64,000 bases of DNA from Lunularia cruciata (Eukaryota > Streptophyta > Marchantiopsida > Lunulariales > Lunulariaceae): the NCBI GenBank assembly GCA_948567375.1, contig OX419760.1, positions 26,536,001 to 26,600,000 of the forward strand, given 5' to 3'. Below, piece by piece: positions 59,833-64,000 of this stretch (its first letter is position 1; every line of letters begins with the position of its first letter). Both the position numbers and the translations under genes were made by a program. Below the pieces are notes generated by a model. That model was not told the origin of the DNA, made no database searches, and saw only the letters and a program-made list of their open reading frames with translations.

Positions 59833-60384
59833 TGTTGTGTGTATATACATCACTACATAACATATATTGTTGTCGACATCATACACTATAGAAGCACAAC
59901 TCAAACATAAGTCATACATGAACTCTAAATTGCCATAATAATCAAATCATTTACAACTCGAATCAATTCAAATCAGATTAGTATTGATCTGATCCTCAAC
60001 AACTTGCCAACAATAGGGCATTGATTACAGTCAAGCCACACCCACTCTAGCTAAGAGACTCTAGGTGACACTCACCATCTTTTTGTCCACCTTTAGCCAA
60101 GAACTTGAAGGCTCAACATTACAGAAGTGACTTCTCTGAAGCTGCACTTCCAAGATATACTCCTAATTTTAACCTAGGTCTCATCCCAACAGTCCCACTA
60201 ATAGCACACCTGACAGTGCTGATGGTGCAAGTGATGGTGGGCCCTACCCTAAAGTCAATACCCCAAACACAAAATCTGACCATTGGAAAGTAGTCTATGA
60301 GTAATTGCCAAAATGCCTCTAACTACTATCATTGGAACTCTAGTGTCCAAGCAATCTAGATGTGACACTACAAATGGCATGACA
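59833..60384 (-). repeat. 5' LTR of gypsy copy II (552 bp)
   Basis: In element orientation it begins TGTCATGCCATTTG and ends GTATATACACACAACA. It aligns along its whole length with the 3' LTR at 50073-50616. On its outer side the host sequence (copy I) resumes with ATCTGAACAAC, giving the target duplication. Confidence 0.88.
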
Positions 60385-61330
60385 ATCTGAACAACTAGCT
60401 CTCCACGTGTGATATACTATGTTGAACCACCTCCTAGAGATATTTGGATCTGAAGTGGACACCTCTCCACATTGGTCTTTCGTAAGTTTAGACCAACAAC
60501 TGCAGCTTTCTCCAACATAAGAGGCTGCACACTAGAGTCAAGAAAGACCCTCTATGGTGTATTAACCTTCCTTGAAGGTCTTACCAAACAAAAAATCCCC
60601 TTTTGGTTATCCAATAGGACAACACCATGGGTAAATTGTGCTTGCTTAAAGGCCGGTAACTCCTCCAATCTAGACGTTGCTGCCTGCCACAAACCATTGG
60701 TCGTTGAGCAAATCCCATGTTCCTTAACCAAGTCAACTCCACTATCAACCACCTCTACTCTAGTAGTAGGAACCACATCATCCCTAATCTCACAAAGCGT
60801 GGCAACCAGTCTAAACATTAGGGTTGGGTCAACTCCCAATGTACACATGTCACTAGTTGAAAATAAAGGATAGTGTATAATCAGCTGAGCCACCTCCAAC
60901 ATCGTGCTAGACTTAGTTTGTACAGTAGCAAGTGGTAGACTAGTAGGTAGTCTATCATGTGCACCCCATCACCACCTACCACACTTGCACTAGAACATCT
61001 AGGAGCCATGGTTGACGTCTGTAGGGCCTCAAAGAGCATGAAAGATTAGGGAAGTGCGACCTATCTCCCAACCTCTCCTCTTTGTGGGTCCAACTCCACT
61101 GATGCTCCTCTAGGCTCTTGAGCATGTACTACACTCCTAGTCATTGCTGTAGATGCATCCACCTGTACCGCTCCACACATGAAGTCCAAAGCATCTCTAT
61201 CACCAGCATATGAGGTGGAAGCTTCAGCATCCGAATTTGATCTCCTCTGAGCAATGCCCATACTAGCCAATCTCTGCTCCAACTGCTCAATCCGAGTAGC
61301 CATAGTTGTATTAGAAGTAAGGGTAGGTAT
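60385..61330 (-). mobile_element. Gypsy copy I, gag/protease part (continuation of 43764-50072)
   Basis: After copy II is removed this joins 50072 directly. It encodes RVFLDSSVQPLML (protease motif with DSS) at about 60550-60510, the PTTRVEVVDSGVDLVKEHGI block, and the coiled segment MATRIEQLEQRLASMGIAQR (61303-61244). The zinc knuckles and 5' LTR are missing because the copy is cut off at 61330 by the solo-LTR-like element. Confidence 0.75.
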
Positions 61331-62008
61331 TGTGAGCCGGCCTAACTCTCACTCAAGATGAACCTCTGATGGTTATTATGGTAGCGTACCATGGACTAAG
61401 AAGGCAAGGAACTCCAACTACATCATACTCCTCCAAAGCTAACACTCCAAGACTCAAGACATTGCTCACTAAAGAACTCAATGAGAGAGATAGTTGCAAA
61501 TGAGTACCTCTTCACCCCTAGTTCATATACTTGTGAAATAGTACACACCAAATTTACTAATTACCATAGTAACTCAAGTTACTAGGCTAAAGTCAAGTAA
61601 AGTCAAAAAGTATAAGGGAATATCCATCCACATGGGCATATTCCACTAAGCATGTGATCTTATCTTGACCCAACCACTAAGTCAAGGATTCCTTCACATG
61701 GGCTATCCTTGGACTATAAAAGAATCCAAAACAAAAAGGCTTGTAGGCCTTAAGAGTTCTCAAATCTTTCCTCAAAGCCAAACACCTAGGAATAATACAA
61801 AGCCAACACACTAGAATCTAAAATAGTGGTGCTCATCATTTCCACTTCTTCTAAAGTAAGGTCCCCATTATCTTAGCTATGACTAACTTTAGCTAATCAT
61901 GACTAATATAGAACCATCCTTTATCTCTATATAAATAATGTCTCTCAAGTATTTGTAATACCAAGCTAAATACCACAATACCATACACATGCACAAATGG
62001 GTGTTATA
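61331..62008 (-). mobile_element. Second, inverted copy of the solo-LTR-like element
   Basis: This is the reverse complement of 45448-46139 over its whole length, with scattered substitutions. The TATA box reads GTATATGAAC here and is damaged. The flanks do not match each other: the left one is gag of copy I, the right one is the protease-RT spacer of copy III. A deletion or recombination has therefore joined two insertions or removed one side. The terminal GTTACA has become GTTATA. Confidence 0.78.
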
Positions 62009-64000
62009 GATTCCACTCTGGCTGCATCTAACAATACGATAGGTCCTATCCAAGAATGGACCTGAAGTGTACTTGCCACTACTTGGGGGTGAAAGAATCA
62101 CCCATCAAAGGGATGTTCTCCAAAATGTAAGTTGGAGAAATGGATTGATGAACCTGAAGATGTGATAGTATCCATAACATCTCCCAAAACACACCTGAAT
62201 GGGGATCTTGAAGACCCAAACCTTGGCCAACGTGTGTATGTCCTTAACATGGCCATCCAAAAATGACCAAATGAATAGGCCCATGTCTCTCCAGACCATG
62301 CGCCCCCAATAAGGAAATGTCTGTTAGTAGGGCCTTTTGGTAACTCCTAACTATTGACATTAGTAATTACTCAAGACACCAATAGGCCAAGTATGCCACA
62401 TGATGGAGAGAGACTCGTCTAGCAGTCTCATTGCTCTCCACATACAAGTACCTCTATACTTATATATCGGCTTGTAGTACCATAGCTAGTCTAATGCTAA
62501 TCCCACCAAACAACTCTAATAGACATACTCCCTCTATTGGATACTACCAAGTAATGAGTGTGGTATCCAGAGGTGTCAAGGTATTTAACTCTAGAGGCTT
62601 ATCTTCACATTTGTCTCTTGGTAGCACAAAGGCTCCACTCCAAGCTTGTTGTACTAGCTGATCTACATGCTACTACAATGCCTCCTCTAAACTCCACAAT
62701 GGAACATCCAAGGTGGATGGAACAATCCCACTCGTACTCCAAATCTAAGTGATCTCCTCTAGTACTAAAGTATCCTTTGCAAAGGCATTCTCCTCCAATA
62801 AATCACCAAGCCAAGTAATAGAACCATTGAAAGTTAGCACTAAAGCTGCCATGGTCTTGGATTGTAGTGAGCCAAGACTGCTAGTATTGAAGCGTACTAG
62901 TAAGCAACATACTCGTCTCTCACGAGACTACTGACTTGACATATAGGAGGTTGTCTCCTCCCAATAGTCAAAACTGAAACCCATGGAGTATAACATTGCT
63001 TCCCCAACTAACACATCATACAACTCAACTATGGTTGCAATGGCTTGGGCTCTCACCACAAAGCTATCAGTCAGATGACCGGGCTGAATCTAAGCAACCA
63101 ACTCTCTCATGATGTATTGTGTAGAACCACCACCTAAAGATGTTTGGATCTGAAATAGACACCTCTCTATATCGGTCTTTCGTAACTCCAGACCAATAAT
63201 TGCAACTTTCCCCAACATAAGGGGTTGTGCACTAGAATCTAGTAAGACCTTCTATGGTGTATAGACCTTCCTTGAAGGTCTACTAAATGAAAAATCCCCC
63301 TCTGGTTATCCAATAGGACAACTCCAAGTGTACATCATGCTTGCTCAAAGGCCAATCTAATTGGTAACTCCTCCAATCTAGTCATTGTTTCCTGCCATAA
63401 ACCATTGGTCGTTGAGTCGATCCCATGCTCCTCAACCAAGTCAGCTCCACTATCAACCAACTCTGCTCTAGTAGTAGGGTCCACATCATCCCTACTCTCA
63501 CAAAGCATGGCAGCCAACCGGAACACTATGGTTGGGTCAACTCCCAATGTAAACATATCACTAGCTGAAAATAATGGAAAGCACATAATCAGCTGAGCCG
63601 CTCCCAACATTGTGCTAGACTCCATCTCTGTAGTAGTAGGTGGCTGACTAGTAGGTAGTCCATCATGCACCCCATCACTACCTACCACACTTGCACTTCC
63701 AAGGTATACTCTTGATTTTGACCTAGGTCTCACCCTAACAGTCCTGCTGATGGCACACTTGATGGTGCAAATGGTGAAAGAGACGGTGGGCCACACCATG
63801 TAGTCATTATCCCAAACATGAAATTTGACCATCAAAAAGTAGTCTATAAGTAAGTGCCAAAATATCTCTAATTACTATCAATGCTACTCTAATGTTCGAG
63901 CAATCTAGATATGATGTTACAAATGGTGTGACACTGCAAACAACATGGACAAAAATGAATGATGCAATTGTACACAAAGAGTACAAGAAACCAAATGCAA
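62009..64000 (-). mobile_element. Ty3/gypsy copy III (5' part, continues beyond the window)
   Basis: From left to right it has the protease-RT spacer (62009-62470), protease-side sequence (to about 63330), the conserved acidic block (PTTRAELVDSGADLVEEHGI, about 63500), then an LTR-start fragment of about 240 bp (63690-63931) and the leader (63932 to the end). The knuckle-bearing part of gag is deleted. The 5' LTR should lie just outside the window. Confidence 0.75.

Larger units (their letters stand above)
50073..60384 (-). mobile_element. Ty3/gypsy copy II, most complete copy, nested in copy I
   Basis: Both LTRs are present (59833-60384 and 50073-50616). The order from right to left is gag knuckles, protease, spacer, RT, shortened RNase H, integrase and PHD finger. 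The left flank ends GGCTGAATCT and the right flank continues ATCTGAACAACTAGC. Removing copy II restores the sequence found in copy III near 63085, so the insertion carries a 4-5 bp duplication of ATCT/AATCT. The 2.94-kb insertion at 54891-57833 is secondary, so the element itself is about 7.4 kb. The main capsid part of gag is missing or unrecognisable. Stops occur throughout. Confidence 0.85.

Noticed and set aside
59800-59840. Primer-binding site next to the 5' LTR of copy II
   Set aside because: The sequence at the LTR edge (TTGTTAGCACC) does not start with TGG and fits no tRNA 3' end that I can recall.

Overview
This is nuclear DNA of a land plant. Three interpretable host genes encode plant proteins, two of them plastid proteins: chloroplast ribosomal protein L10, a TraB-family membrane protein, and the chlorophyll b reductase NYC1. 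The last two are split by GT-AG introns. Nothing bacterial, organellar or viral is evident. The transposon set is a Ty3/gypsy family with a PHD finger behind the integrase, a non-LTR element with a restriction-like endonuclease, and PIF/Harbinger. It would suit a bryophyte or other spore-bearing plant, but the lineage is inference and I cannot name a species.

Layout. 1-12.4 kb is gene-bearing: RPL10 (minus, 7228-7938) and a five-exon TraB gene (minus, 9389-12274), with short tails of a non-LTR element at about 118 and 733. 13.6-16.7 kb is a two-gene PIF/Harbinger transposon with convergent transposase and Myb/SANT-like genes. 17-21.6 kb holds small tandem duplications, a decayed plus-strand relative of the non-LTR element and two TA microsatellites. 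21.6-31.7 kb is a gene island with the ten-exon NYC1 gene (plus, 25419-29476). 31.7-35.5 kb is an almost full-length non-LTR retrotransposon on the minus strand: C2H2 finger, reverse transcriptase, CCHC-type knuckle and restriction-like endonuclease. It has one frameshift and at least three in-frame stops. 36.2-37.0 kb carries a 5'-truncated tail of that element with a duplicated target of about 32 bp, and a broken Harbinger transposase.

38.7-64 kb is a nested stack of at least four minus-strand copies of one Ty3/gypsy family (called copies 0, I, II and III here). Copy II (50073-60384) is the most complete: two LTRs of about 550 bp, gag zinc knuckles, protease, reverse transcriptase, integrase and PHD finger. 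It sits inside copy I with a 4-5 bp target duplication. Other insertions interrupt the stack. One is a 3.74-kb segment with a decayed coiled-coil ORF of about 950 codons (39745-43488). One is a 2.94-kb pyrimidine-rich, repeat-filled TG...CA segment (54891-57833). Two are inverted copies of a solo-LTR-like element of about 690 bp (45448-46139 and 61331-62008). All the transposon coding regions are damaged.

Most worth a second look: the PHD finger as a possible chromatin-targeting module of the gypsy family; LTR-end fragments bracketing that family's internal region; the restriction-endonuclease LINE in a plant; and the unassigned coiled-coil ORF. I found no CRISPR array, operon, tRNA or rRNA gene. 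All homology calls come from reading motifs, without a database search.
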